A stretch of DNA of 64,000 bases from assembly GCF_019511525.1 (NCBI RefSeq), contig NZ_JAEUAT010000004.1:248001-312000 (forward strand). The letters are read 5' to 3'. Under the pieces are notes generated by a model. That model made no database searches and was not told the DNA's origin. It saw only the letters and a list, made by a program, of their open reading frames with translations. This document shows positions 24,901 through 32,803 of this stretch, in pieces. Origin of the DNA: Rhizobium cauense (GTDB taxonomy: Bacteria > Pseudomonadota > Alphaproteobacteria > Rhizobiales > Rhizobiaceae). Position 1 is the first letter of the stretch, and the number at the start of each line of letters is the position of its first letter. The position numbers were made by a program, and so were the translations under genes.

Positions 24901-27590
24901 ATTTCGGGAGCGAAAAGGAGGTTCTCGATCGGTCGTTCGATCAAAAGCCGATGAAGCTCTTCGAATTCGCAGACCACCTCCGCGTGTTCTGGTTTTGAGG
25001 GCCATTGGATGCCAGCAGTCACTAAGAATTCGACCCCGGTTTCCACCGCCTCGACATTTCGTCCTGTCGTAAAGAACAGCAGCACCATCAGGCATATCAC
25101 CTCTGCCCGGTCCGCGAAGGCGCTTGTCGCTTCACTCAGCGCCGCGAGCCGCATTTCGGCGGACGATAGGTTTCCAGTGACAATATCGCATTCAGCCAAG
25201 CCCAATCGCAGTTTGAAGGTAAGCTCGTGGCTCTCCGCGCTTTCGCGATTTAGGACAGATATCCCTTTTTCGTAATAGGCCTGCGCGGACGTGTAGGCAC
25301 TTGCATGTTTCGCTCGTTCGCCTGCTGCAATGAAGACCTTGGCGACGGCTACTCGCTGGTTGTCGGAGATGCAATCCAGTGCTTTGTCGAAGTGGCCGGC
25401 GATCTCGTAAACTCTTTCATCAAACTCACTGATGTCGGCGGTGGCAAGCAGGAGGCGTCCTATCCTCAGATGTTCTTTGGCACGCTCCGAACTATCTATC
25501 GAAACGTAGGCAGCCATCTGAATCTGGTCGTGAATGAAAAAGACGTTATCGGATGACATCCGCACCATGCCCGCTTCGACGGCCGGCCGCAAAGTCGGCT
25601 CCAGTTCGTTGACCTGCATTCCCAGTGCGAGTGTGGCTGTGTTGATGTCGGTCGTGCTGCCCAAGAGCGACAGAATTCCGAGTGCGGCCCTTGTTCTGTC
25701 CGGCAGCCCGTCTAGTTGAAGTCCAAGAAGTTGGGCCACGTTCTGAGTAACGCTTCGATTTGCGACTTCTCTATCGTTCCAACCCCATTCCGAACTTTCG
25801 GCTTGGAATACTAGCAAGCCATCGGTGGCTAGCTGTCGAATAAACTGGAAGGTGAAAAACGGATTTCCGTCCGTCTTCTCGTTAACGATGGCAGCCAGGG
25901 TTTCAACGCGTTCTAAAGCGCACGACAATACATTTGCCAACAGCCGCTGTTGGTCGGCGTTCGATAGTTTCTCGAGCCTGATCTCCGTGACACGGCCAGG
26001 CATTTGCCTTACATTGCGCAAGACGGTGGCGATCGTTGGATCGACTTCGTCATCACGGTATGCGACGACCAGAAGCGTGTGTTGGAGCTGATGCTCTGTT
26101 GCGAGGCCTTGGATCAGATCCAAGGTCGCCGGATCGAGCCATTGCAGGTCGTCGAAAAAAACTACGAGCGGATGCTCGGCGGTGGCAAAGACACTCAGGA
26201 AGGCTTTGAACAGGTATCTGAACCTCACTGCGGCGGTAGAAAGCTCAGCGGCCGGAATGGGCGGATGATTCCGAATTAAATGTACAAGCTCGGGGACGAG
26301 ATCGATCATCAGTCCCGCATTCTCTCCCAGAGCCGTGGTAAAGTTCTCCCGCCATTCCAGGAGTTCCGACTCGTCCTTCGCCAGCAATTGTCGAACGAGC
26401 CCCCGAAATGCCTGAACAATTGTGGCGTAAGGGGTTCCCCATCTGTTTTGATCAAATTTTCCTTCTGCGAAGAGGAAGCCCCGCCCTACAAGCGTCTGCT
26501 GGATGCCCGCGACGAGGGACGACTTTCCGATACCCGCGACCCCGGTAACGATCACCACTTCGCTATCCGATCCTGCTGCTACCCGTTCTGCCGAGTTCAG
26601 GAGTAGCTGTCGGGCCACATCGCGTCCGTACAAAGCCGCTTCGTAGCCCGAGCGCCTGAGTAGATCTCCCCGCGCAACGGGAAAGCGTTCAACTTTCCCT
26701 TCGGCGGCCCATTCAGTTGCGCAGCGTCTGAGGTCGCTTTCCACCGCTTTGGCAGACTGATATCGATGATCCGGATCCTTCTCCAGCAACTTGAGCAAGA
26801 TGGCGTCGAGCTGTTCGGGGAGCCCGTCAGACCTGAGGCTGGGTTTGGGGGCGCGCGTAGCCAGATGTCGATGCGCCCAGTCCAATGGGTCCGACGCGAA
26901 GAATGGCAGGGTCCCAGTAAGCAGCTCAAACAACGTCACGCCTAAGCTGTAGAGATCGCTGCGTTGATCAGGGTGGCGGTTTGTCCTGCCTGTCTCTTCA
27001 GGGGACATATATGCTGGCGTTCCGAACGATGACCGAACAGAGTTTATGGTCCGGCCTGCCCGACCGAAACCGGTCAGTGCGACCTTACCTGATGTCTCGA
27101 GAAAGCAATTCTCGGGCCGCACGTCGCCATGGATTAATCCTGTCTCGTGAACTTGGCGCAGCGCCCCGGCGATAAGGCAAGCCAGCTCCAGCTTGCGACC
27201 GAAGAAAGAACTGGACTGCCATTCGACTGTTCGGAGGACCCCGCCGAGCGGGATGCCCCCGGGGTCCTCCAGCGCCATTCCGGCCCGTTTGGCTCCTACA
27301 CTGATGTCGAGCGGATGCAATATCGCTGGGCTATTGGCGAAGAGGCGGAGTAGTTCGAGCTCTTGAGTCAACTCCTCCTCCCTGCTCGAGGAGGGGTCGA
27401 CATCCGCCACGACAACAAGAACGGCCCGGCCGTTCGGCGATGTCGCCCGATACCATTTGCGGCCAACGTCGGAATGCAGTTCCTCTGTCACGATGTGAGG
27501 GCCACCGATAATCGCAGCGGCTATCGATGCGGCGAAGGATGTGTCTGCTTCGACGGTTAGGTCGGACTGCGTGCTTGGCTCGGTGGACAT
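21999..27590 (-). CDS. Trifunctional Ser/Thr kinase-like / AAA ATPase / GAF-PAS histidine kinase
   Basis: 1863 residues with five regions. An N-terminal protein-kinase fold (about 20-290) has LIHGDVRPENCF and TPAYMSPEETGRTNRHPDQR. An AAA ATPase of the MalT/orc type follows (Walker A TGVAGIGKSS near 350, Walker B VVFFDDLQWLD). Then come a long helical TPR-like middle, a GAF domain (about 1325-1470), a PAS domain near 1495 and a histidine kinase (H-box SIAHEVSQPLLGVV near 1630, DNGCGI near 1783). The kinase DFG is replaced by TGFG and no clear VAIK lysine is seen, so the first domain may be a pseudokinase; TGFG is, as I recall, common in this family. Likely cytosolic integrator of stress signals with the adjacent receiver. 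Confidence 0.92.
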   Translation of the reverse strand: MSTEPSTQSDLTVEADTSFAASIAAAIIGGPHIVTEELHSDVGRKWYRATSPNGRAVLVVVADVDPSSSREEELTQELELLRLFANSPAILHPLDISVGAKRAGMALEDPGGIPLGGVLRTVEWQSSSFFGRKLELACLIAGALRQVHETGLIHGDVRPENCFLETSGKVALTGFGRAGRTINSVRSSFGTPAYMSPEETGRTNRHPDQRSDLYSLGVTLFELLTGTLPFFASDPLDWAHRHLATRAPKPSLRSDGLPEQLDAILLKLLEKDPDHRYQSAKAVESDLRRCATEWAAEGKVERFPVARGDLLRRSGYEAALYGRDVARQLLLNSAERVAAGSDSEVVIVTGVAGIGKSSLVAGIQQTLVGRGFLFAEGKFDQNRWGTPYATIVQAFRGLVRQLLAKDESELLEWRENFTTALGENAGLMIDLVPELVHLIRNHPPIPAAELSTAAVRFRYLFKAFLSVFATAEHPLVVFFDDLQWLDPATLDLIQGLATEHQLQHTLLVVAYRDDEVDPTIATVLRNVRQMPGRVTEIRLEKLSNADQQRLLANVLSCALERVETLAAIVNEKTDGNPFFTFQFIRQLATDGLLVFQAESSEWGWNDREVANRSVTQNVAQLLGLQLDGLPDRTRAALGILSLLGSTTDINTATLALGMQVNELEPTLRPAVEAGMVRMSSDNVFFIHDQIQMAAYVSIDSSERAKEHLRIGRLLLATADISEFDERVYEIAGHFDKALDCISDNQRVAVAKVFIAAGERAKHASAYTSAQAYYEKGISVLNRESAESHELTFKLRLGLAECDIVTGNLSSAEMRLAALSEATSAFADRAEVICLMVLLFFTTGRNVEAVETGVEFLVTAGIQWPSKPEHAEVVCEFEELHRLLIERPIENLLFAPEMADPHIASCMAVMTEVFPAAYAVDRRLMEFLLLRMTVLSLQHGLCDSSSVAFSALNMALGAQFGDYATAYRFGELSRKLVDRGRGGRYKARVYALFAGFAVPWIKPLSYSTPLTEEAFRISTSTGDLAFAAYNARNDITHRLMSGKPLPDVQKVTEETLAFARTVELGIPHENFFSQARFIKKLRGLPTEGSDDVDSWATGHSNPQPRNAMMISYHWVFRLIEDYLTEDFPAAREAVSRVEPIKWAMRSSIEEAEFEFYAGLNAAALAVRDVIPSGRREQHLEDLRRRHARLEAWASGCETTFACRESLLGAEIAQLEGNSVDAQSLYERAIRGARANGFLQVEAIASELAGRFYVTHGLDIAAEAYLKRAREAFSRWGAVAKVRLLDFRFINLTNRESLPQSHASLALPVASLDIDAVGKASRVLSSETILASLIEKLMKLVVLNSGAERGVLMLLSGNDLYIEATAVTGETEIEVQQNRRRCAGSELPSSVLNYVLRTKSPVALHDTAVGMFDPGDEYFHANQPQSILCVPVFNATSLIGLLYVENKIVSDVFSEDRTSVLDFLASQAGIWLGNARLYSELQRSEAWLREAQRLSRTGSFYWSDELDRLECSEEIYRICCLPHDHPLTIFQLGELIHPAERSDFHQLVENARHLGTEIDRQFKLQLHDGSIRDVRLVTRTANDPAGGRRRLGSLQDVSEMQRTQDVLARISAELAHVSRTATLGVLAASIAHEVSQPLLGVVANAETCQIMLNSEPPDLDGARRTAARSLRDGNRAAETIRRLRSLFGNRTPTVEPFDLNDVVREVLALAGSELQAHGILLKSSFEHGLPAASGDRVQVQQVVLNILLNAVDAVQCQPGGQRVVSVSSRSYGSDEIRMDISDNGCGIDDEDNERLFEAFYTTKQNGMGVGLSVSKAIIDSVGGQIWAATNSGGGATFSFTLKRASNWAGKRRSIEEKRSLPDRSS

Positions 27591-27673
27591 ACGCCGATTT
27601 TAGACGATCCGGCCCCTAAACGGAGGTAAACCAACGTTCTATTGCGGTTGTTACGCAAGGCCGGCACCGTCAG

Positions 27674-28303
27674 TTAGACGTCCGTCGACATTTTTCCGGG
27701 CCATGTGAAATAATAGTAATTGCCGTCAATCTTGTCGAAATAAGCGTTCTGTCCAGTTTTTGCATCGATGTAGGACCCATCTGGTGATTTTGAAAAGTTG
27801 CCATTGGCATCGCGTTTCAAGTGCTCATCCAGGAACTTGTTCCAGGCCTTCGGGTCGCCTTTGTCCGGCTTAGGGGCGCTCTTGTTGCCGTCGGGCTCAT
27901 AGGCAGTCACCGTTTCCCCAGTTGTGGGATTTGTGACGGTAAGCGCTCCGTCTTTCATTGCCTTGAGCATGTTCTGATTGTTAACGTAACTTATCGGGTT
28001 ACTAGCGCCGTCTGCAAACCGGGCCTTTAGTTTCGTCATAAAGTCGCTTGAGCTGATCGATCCGGTCGTGTTCTGTTGAGTGTTGTCTCCGACGGCAACT
28101 CCATCACCGCGATTGTGCAAAGCCTGCAGAATTACTGAGAGCGTTTTGGAGTCGAGGCGGGTCGACGTGCTGTCACTGAAGTTTAGCGAGTTGAGAAGTT
28201 TGGATGCAGGGCTGGTGTTCGCTTCCGTGGACGATTTGTTTTGCAGGACGCCAAGTGCGAGCCTTGCGGAGTAACTGCGAGCCAAAGATATCGCGGAAAT
28301 CAT
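27674..28303 (-). CDS. Hypothetical protein, 209 residues
   Basis: I do not recognise a family. A ribosome site AAAGG lies eight bases before the ATG at 28303. The first 70 residues are Ser/Thr/Asn-rich and predicted helical. The C-terminal half has SPDGSYIDAKTGQNAYFDKI and ends with YYYFTWPGKMSTDV, which looks like a folded aromatic-rich tip. No signal peptide or membrane segment is clear. It lies upstream of the giant kinase gene on the same strand, separated by 83 bp, and may share its transcript. Composition (Asn, Lys, Ser rich) differs from neighbours. Confidence 0.75.
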   Translation of the reverse strand: MISAISLARSYSARLALGVLQNKSSTEANTSPASKLLNSLNFSDSTSTRLDSKTLSVILQALHNRGDGVAVGDNTQQNTTGSISSSDFMTKLKARFADGASNPISYVNNQNMLKAMKDGALTVTNPTTGETVTAYEPDGNKSAPKPDKGDPKAWNKFLDEHLKRDANGNFSKSPDGSYIDAKTGQNAYFDKIDGNYYYFTWPGKMSTDV

Positions 28304-28625
28304 GGGGCTACCTTTCCTATGTGCCTCTGAGAATTATGTGGACGTTCGGACACGGCGTTCGGCCGGGCGACGGAACACGCGAAGGCCTGATCAGATCCTC
28401 GATCTCAGCCTGCCGGAGATTGAAATCCCCCGTTGCGCACCTGACGGCTAGAAACGCGAGCTTGTGCCTAGCTGGAAATTACAGACGCTGAACCCGCCGT
28501 CGAAGTCGTGAGAGTGGACGGCATTTCGTATCAAAAACAGGCGGTTAGGCCACCAAGAATTCGAATTCAGCTGACCATCAATGTTGCAGCTGCAACCATA
28601 TTGTTCGTACAGGTGAGCGTGGTGC
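28304..28625. other. Gap without a convincing gene
   Basis: About 320 bases between two reverse-strand genes. Reading frames here are short and unlike any family I know. I see no RNA gene or strong repeat. It should hold the promoter of the hypothetical gene at 28303. Confidence 0.5.
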
Positions 28626-29042
28626 TCACGCCGAAAGCAGCGAGCGGAGCAGTTCTCTACGCCGAACGAGATCGGCGACAGTGTACTTATCAAAAACTCC
28701 GATGAATGCGGCGGTAGCTTCAGACAGGATGCTGGGCATTCCGCAGCCGCTTCTGACCATGCAGGCAGGACAGTCCAATAAGTCAGTGATGCCCTCCGTA
28801 TGTCGGAGTAGGGTTCCCAGATTGATGTCCGCGGCCTCGCGTGAGAGCCGCAGGCCGCCGTTGCGCCCACGAACGGAATTGATGAAGCCCGCGGCAGCTA
28901 GGTCCTGTACCACTTTCATCAGATGGTTTTGCGAGATTGAGAAGGTTGCGGCAATAGAGCGGATCGAGCATATCTCGCCATCTCTTGCTCCCAGAAATAT
29001 CAAAACTCGTATCGCGTAGTCAGTGTAGCGGGTGAGGCGCAT
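28626..29042 (-). CDS. Rrf2-family Fe-S regulator, NsrR-like
   Basis: 138 residues, the normal length for NsrR. The winged HTH is MRLTRYTDYAIRVLIFLG plus FSISQNHLMKVVQDLAAAGF, followed by the wing RGRNGGLRLSREAADI. Three cysteines in DCPACMVRSGCG (C-x2-C-x5-C) can hold an Fe-S cluster that senses nitric oxide. The gene is divergent from a haemoglobin-like gene and flavohaemoglobin, the classical NsrR targets, which makes repression of NO detoxification the most likely job. The promoter carries two copies of ACATGCATGT. Confidence 0.9.
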   Translation of the reverse strand: MRLTRYTDYAIRVLIFLGARDGEICSIRSIAATFSISQNHLMKVVQDLAAAGFINSVRGRNGGLRLSREAADINLGTLLRHTEGITDLLDCPACMVRSGCGMPSILSEATAAFIGVFDKYTVADLVRRRELLRSLLSA

Positions 29043-29076
29043 TACGGTTCCTGCGTCAAAAAGACCAACTCAAAAA

Positions 29077-29123
29077 ACATGCATGTAGATAGCATCTTTT
29101 TCGTTGCGGATATACATGCATGT
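29077..29123. promoter_or_regulatory. Paired ACATGCATGT palindromes, candidate Rrf2/NsrR operators
   Basis: The 10-bp palindrome ACATGCATGT occurs at 29077-29086 and again at 29114-29123, 37 bp apart, in the divergent region between the Rrf2 gene and the haemoglobin operon. Repetition and position suggest operator function. NsrR sites usually contain an ATGCAT-type dyad, which fits. Confidence 0.6.
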
Positions 29124-29147
29124 CGAATGAATGTTTAGGAGCACTCA

Positions 29148-29804
29148 ATGGCAGGACTCGACCAGAAAAAAATCGAGCAGGTGGTTCGGCGGTTCTATGA
29201 CCGTGTTCGCGTCGACGGACAGCTCGGGCCAGTTTTCTCCGTCGTTGAGGATTGGGACGAACACTTGGCCAGGCTCAGCGAGTTCTGGTCATCGGTGACG
29301 TTGATGACTGGCCAGTACAAGGGAAATCCGCTGGCAATGCACCTCATTCATATGAACCGCTTCAAGCCCGAAATGTTTGAACGCTGGCTCACGCTGTGGA
29401 AGGCGACGACAAGCGAGATGCTTACCTCCGAAGAAGCGTCGTTACTGCAGGCCAAGGCTGCCAGAATTGCCACCCGATTTCGGATGGCGATGTTCGGTAC
29501 ACGTGAGACAGCCCCTCAAGCCTCGGACCTGCGCCCATACAAAACGTCGTGCGAGTTTACCCATCAGAACCTGCCGCCTGTTCTTCTTCGTGGACACCGC
29601 CTTGACCAGAAAACATGGGCAGTCGTCCGTGTTAGCACGGGTGACATCCGCTACTTCGAAGGCGAGTCGTCAAACGGTCGCTTGATCGGGGCCGGAACGG
29701 CGGTGGTGGTAAGACCTGACACGCCGCACCGTCTGGAAATAGCAGGCCCAGTCGCCCTCACGTTCGAATTCTACGACCGAAACCCGGCCACTCTGGTTCA
29801 TTGA
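29148..29804 (+). CDS. Truncated haemoglobin (group III type) fused to DUF1971/TehB-like cupin domain
   Basis: 218 residues. Residues 5-120 fit group III truncated globins (VVRRFYDRVRVDGQLGPVF, VEDWDEHLARLSEFWSSV, MHLIHMNRFKPEMFERWLTLW with the proximal His). Residues 135-215 match the DUF1971 beta-sandwich also found in TehB (FTHQNLPPVLLRGHRLDQKT, VVRPDTPHRLEIAGPVALTFE). It starts after AGGAGC and is 16 bp upstream of flavohaemoglobin, in an operon divergent from the Rrf2 gene. Likely an NO or nitrite-linked haem protein; the role of the second domain is unknown. Confidence 0.88.
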   Translation: MAGLDQKKIEQVVRRFYDRVRVDGQLGPVFSVVEDWDEHLARLSEFWSSVTLMTGQYKGNPLAMHLIHMNRFKPEMFERWLTLWKATTSEMLTSEEASLLQAKAARIATRFRMAMFGTRETAPQASDLRPYKTSCEFTHQNLPPVLLRGHRLDQKTWAVVRVSTGDIRYFEGESSNGRLIGAGTAVVVRPDTPHRLEIAGPVALTFEFYDRNPATLVH

Positions 29805-29820
29805 AAAGAAAGGAATATCC

Positions 29821-31035
29821 ATGCCAAAGCCGTTGTCACCACGAACGATCGAACTCGTCAAACTCAGTGTTCCCGCCCTTGCGGCACACGGAGCCGAAAT
29901 CACCCGTCGGATGTATTCGATCCTGTTCCAGGACGAACACATCCGTGAACTCTTCAATCATGCAAACCAGGGAGAAGGAGGATCTCAAGTCAAGGCGCTG
30001 GCCGGAGCAATATTGGCCTACGCGCAGAACATCGAAAATCTTGAAGCCCTCGTCCCGGTGGTCGAGCGGATAGCACACAAACATATCGGATATCACATAT
30101 TACCCGAGCATTATCCGTTCGTTGCCAAGGCACTGCTCTCGGCTATTGCAGACGTATTGGGGGAAGCCGCCACGCCAGAGCTCCTCGAGGCCTGGGGCGA
30201 GGCGTACTGGTTTCTGGCGGACATTCTAAAGGAACGGGAGCTCGAAATCCGAAACCAACTCGAGGCGCAAACCGGAGGATGGAGCGGTTGGCGTAGGTTC
30301 CGGATCGAGGCTAAGGTGAAGGAAAGCAGTGTAGTCACCTCGTTCACTCTGCGACCGGTGGACGGAGGTCCGATCTTGCGCCAGAAGCCAGGCCAATATC
30401 TGACAGTTCGATTTGCGATTGCGCCGGGAGAGACCGTTAAGCGCAATTACTCGATATCGAGCGCTCCGAATAATGAATCGTATCGGATCTCAGTGAAGCG
30501 CGAAATGAACGGGCAGGGAGGGTCGAAGTATTTGCACGACGCTATGGATGTTGGTTCCATTCTCGAAGTCACCCCGCCCGCCGGAGACTTCTACTTGCCG
30601 GACGAACCGTCGAAACCCATTGTACTTCTCTCGGGTGGTGTGGGGTTGACGCCTATGGTGAGTATCCTCGGGGCGATCTCCTCTGAATATCCCGAACTGG
30701 AGACGCATTTCGTGCACGGTGCGCTAAACAGTCAGACACACGCAATGGACCGTCATGTCCGCAAGCTGGCGACCGATCACGGCCGTGCGACCGTGCATAC
30801 GTTTTACAGCGAGCCGACCGCGGACGACGCCGTCGGATTGTCCCATGACCACGACGGGTTCATCACCGTTCCATGGCTCAAGGAGAATACACCGTTCGAT
30901 ACAGCGGACTTCTATATCTGCGGTCCCAAGGGCTTTTTGTCGTCCATGGTCACCGGCCTTCTGAAAGAGGGCATCCCTCCCGGCAGAATTCACTATGAAT
31001 TCTTCGGACCGACGACCGAACTCCTCGCGGCATGA
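29821..31035 (+). CDS. hmp: Flavohaemoglobin (nitric oxide dioxygenase)
   Basis: 404 residues in three domains. The globin domain (1-145) has the B10 Tyr near position 32 and the proximal His in IAHKHIGYHI (His88). The FAD domain (150-260) has RNYSISSAPN, and the NAD domain has LLSGGVGLTPMVSIL and the C-terminal FYICGPKGF. It oxidises NO to nitrate with O2 and NADH in the cytosol. It lies downstream of the globin-DUF1971 gene and is divergent from an NsrR-like repressor, so NO induction is expected. A strong hairpin follows its stop. Confidence 0.95.
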   Translation: MPKPLSPRTIELVKLSVPALAAHGAEITRRMYSILFQDEHIRELFNHANQGEGGSQVKALAGAILAYAQNIENLEALVPVVERIAHKHIGYHILPEHYPFVAKALLSAIADVLGEAATPELLEAWGEAYWFLADILKERELEIRNQLEAQTGGWSGWRRFRIEAKVKESSVVTSFTLRPVDGGPILRQKPGQYLTVRFAIAPGETVKRNYSISSAPNNESYRISVKREMNGQGGSKYLHDAMDVGSILEVTPPAGDFYLPDEPSKPIVLLSGGVGLTPMVSILGAISSEYPELETHFVHGALNSQTHAMDRHVRKLATDHGRATVHTFYSEPTADDAVGLSHDHDGFITVPWLKENTPFDTADFYICGPKGFLSSMVTGLLKEGIPPGRIHYEFFGPTTELLAA

Positions 31036-31040
31036 AAGTC

Positions 31041-31076
31041 TGTGTTCCCGGCGGCGCGACACCCGCCGGGAACACA
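31041..31076 (+). terminator. Terminator-like hairpin after flavohaemoglobin
   Basis: Perfect 14-bp stem (TGTGTTCCCGGCGG with its complement, 31041-31054 and 31063-31076) and an 8-nt loop, six bases after the stop codon. No U-tract follows, so efficiency is uncertain. Confidence 0.65.
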
Positions 31077-31199
31077 TCATGTGCGTAACATAAACGCGTG
31101 TATAGCTATCCTGACGGAGCATCGTACCCCACGGTTCATCCGGCCCGCGGACTTGAAAGTGGTGCGGGTGCTCAATGAACTTTTAAGTGGAAGAAGACG

Positions 31200-31679
31200 A
31201 TGACACAGCGGATCAACTACGCACAGCTCTCGCCCGAGCTCTTCAAGAGCCTCATGGGCTTCAGCATGGAAGTGAAGAAGGGCTCCATCGAGCAATCCAT
31301 CCTCGATCTGGTCGACATCCGTGCCTCACAGATCAACGGATGCGCATTCTGCCTGGACATGCATTCGAAGGAAGCCAAGATCCACGGCGAACGCGAATTG
31401 CGACTCTATCACCTTGCGGCATGGCGCGAGTCCACCTTGTTCAGCCCCCGCGAACGTGCCGCACTGGCATGGACCGAAGCGCTGACGAAGCTGCCCGAAG
31501 GCGGCGTTTCTGACGAAATCTACGAAAGGGTTCGCGGCCAGCTCTCGGAAAAGGAAATCTCCGACCTGACGTTCCAGATTATGGTCATCAACAGCTGGAA
31601 CCGCGCGAGCGTCGCGTTCCGTGCAGTTCCAGGCTCCGCCGACAAGGCATTTGGCCTCGACAAGGCTGGCCTCGCGTAA
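31200..31679 (+). CDS. Carboxymuconolactone decarboxylase/AhpD-like protein
   Basis: 159 residues of the all-helical CMD fold. The AhpD-type redox motif and proton relay are visible in INGCAFCLDMHSKEA (Cys-x2-Cys-x3-His), followed by FSPRERAALAWTEALTKL. Proteins of this kind act as alkylhydroperoxidases rather than as true gamma-carboxymuconolactone decarboxylases. Ribosome site GGAAGAAG precedes the ATG. It is isolated between two hairpins and is probably a monocistronic antioxidant gene. Confidence 0.92.
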   Translation: MTQRINYAQLSPELFKSLMGFSMEVKKGSIEQSILDLVDIRASQINGCAFCLDMHSKEAKIHGERELRLYHLAAWRESTLFSPRERAALAWTEALTKLPEGGVSDEIYERVRGQLSEKEISDLTFQIMVINSWNRASVAFRAVPGSADKAFGLDKAGLA

Positions 31680-31686
31680 TCACCCA

Positions 31687-31719
31687 TGGCATGCGGCCGC
31701 CCAAGTCGGCCGCATGCCA
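31687..31719 (+). terminator. Terminator-like hairpin after the AhpD-like gene
   Basis: A perfect 13-bp stem (TGGCATGCGGCCG, 31687-31699, and its complement 31707-31719) with a 7-nt loop lies seven bases after the stop codon. Confidence 0.65.
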
Positions 31720-31856
31720 CTTGGCCGACATCGTCCAGCTTTTTGAACGCTGAGTCGAAGAACGGCTGCCTGTCCGACCCCAAGAATTGGTCATACGCTG
31801 CCCTGTACCGGATGCGAACAGCCGGTGGCGACAAGCCAAAACAAGAGGACGGAACA

Positions 31857-32696
31857 ATGAATGATACCGGGACTAGCCAGCCGATCCGTAGTGACGGCCA
31901 TACGCCTTACAGCAGATACGTCCAGACTGAAGTCCTCCATACGCTGCAGGACTTTGTTAGCGACAGTCCTGCCGAGCCTGCGTTTCTCGCTAACGTGCAG
32001 ATTAGCGAGATCTACTGGGCGCTCATCACCCGAGAACTAATAACCGCGCAGGCCGAGTTACGTCGTGATCAGATCGCGGCGACGAACCGGATTCTACGGC
32101 GCATCGTCAGCCACATGGAGGCGTTCAATGCCAACTGGCGTTCGCTTTCCTGGCTCACGCCGGCAGAGCTGATGCCCATCCTAAAAGGCCTGAGCGCCAA
32201 GCACGGCAAGGACACTGCCCTGCAGGGCTGGACGTTCCGTGAGATGACCTTCCTTCTTGGAGTGAAAGACCGTCCGTCGCTTGAGCACTTCGAGCCGCAA
32301 CCGCAGAGACATCGACAGCTAACAGAGCGGTTAAACTCGCCGAGTATATACGACGACATTCTGGCCGCGCTGGCGCGCGACGGGAAACCTGTGCCCCAAG
32401 CCTGTCTGAAACCGGCCTACGCCGAGGCTTACAAACCTAGCAAAGAGGTCGAAGCTATATGGGCAGAGATCTATCGAAATGACGATCCTGCAGACCATTG
32501 GCGGGCTTTGGCCGAACTGCTTGCCGACATTGCGGTGGAATTCACCAACTGGAAATATCTACACCTCATGGCAACGCGCCGGACATTTGGCTCCCGGCCC
32601 GCGTATCACGGCGTCGATGCGATCCAGTGGCTCCTCCCCACTATGGAAGAGATTCCGTTTCCCGAAGTCTGGACCGCTCGCGGGCTGGTGGCCTAA
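31857..32696 (+). CDS. Tryptophan 2,3-dioxygenase-fold haem protein with altered substrate-binding residues
   Basis: From the ATG at 31857 (AGAGGACGG upstream) the product has 279 residues, the usual TDO length. The frame is open from 31686 but that start lies in a hairpin. The C-terminus fits TDO: TNWKYLHLMATRRTFG holds the axial haem His (His236), followed by IPFPEVWTARG. By eye, however, the distal His of TDO (motif H-Q-T-S-E) is Val47 in ANVQISEIYW, and the Tyr/Arg that grip the tryptophan carboxylate fall at PAELMPILK. It is therefore probably a haem oxygenase with another substrate. The LinD-like gene follows by 107 bp. Confidence 0.8.
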   Translation: MNDTGTSQPIRSDGHTPYSRYVQTEVLHTLQDFVSDSPAEPAFLANVQISEIYWALITRELITAQAELRRDQIAATNRILRRIVSHMEAFNANWRSLSWLTPAELMPILKGLSAKHGKDTALQGWTFREMTFLLGVKDRPSLEHFEPQPQRHRQLTERLNSPSIYDDILAALARDGKPVPQACLKPAYAEAYKPSKEVEAIWAEIYRNDDPADHWRALAELLADIAVEFTNWKYLHLMATRRTFGSRPAYHGVDAIQWLLPTMEEIPFPEVWTARGLVA

Positions 32697-32700
32697 CGAA

Positions 32701-32722
32701 ACGCCAGCCTCGCAGCTGGCGT
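32701..32722 (+). terminator. Short hairpin after the TDO-like gene
   Basis: Perfect 8-bp stem ACGCCAGC/GCTGGCGT with a 6-nt loop, four bases after the stop. It is weak and may allow read-through to the LinD-like gene. Confidence 0.4.
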
Positions 32723-32803
32723 CCTTCATCGAAACGCCAACAACAGTGTCGAGGTCTGCCGCCGATTTCGGGCAGCTCGTGGTGCGACACTAGGGGATAC
32801 GAC

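Noticed and set aside
32498-32803. 102-residue N-terminal extension of the LinD-like protein
   Set aside because: It overlaps the end of the TDO-like gene and resembles no GST; the ATG at 32804 has a ribosome site and gives LinD length.
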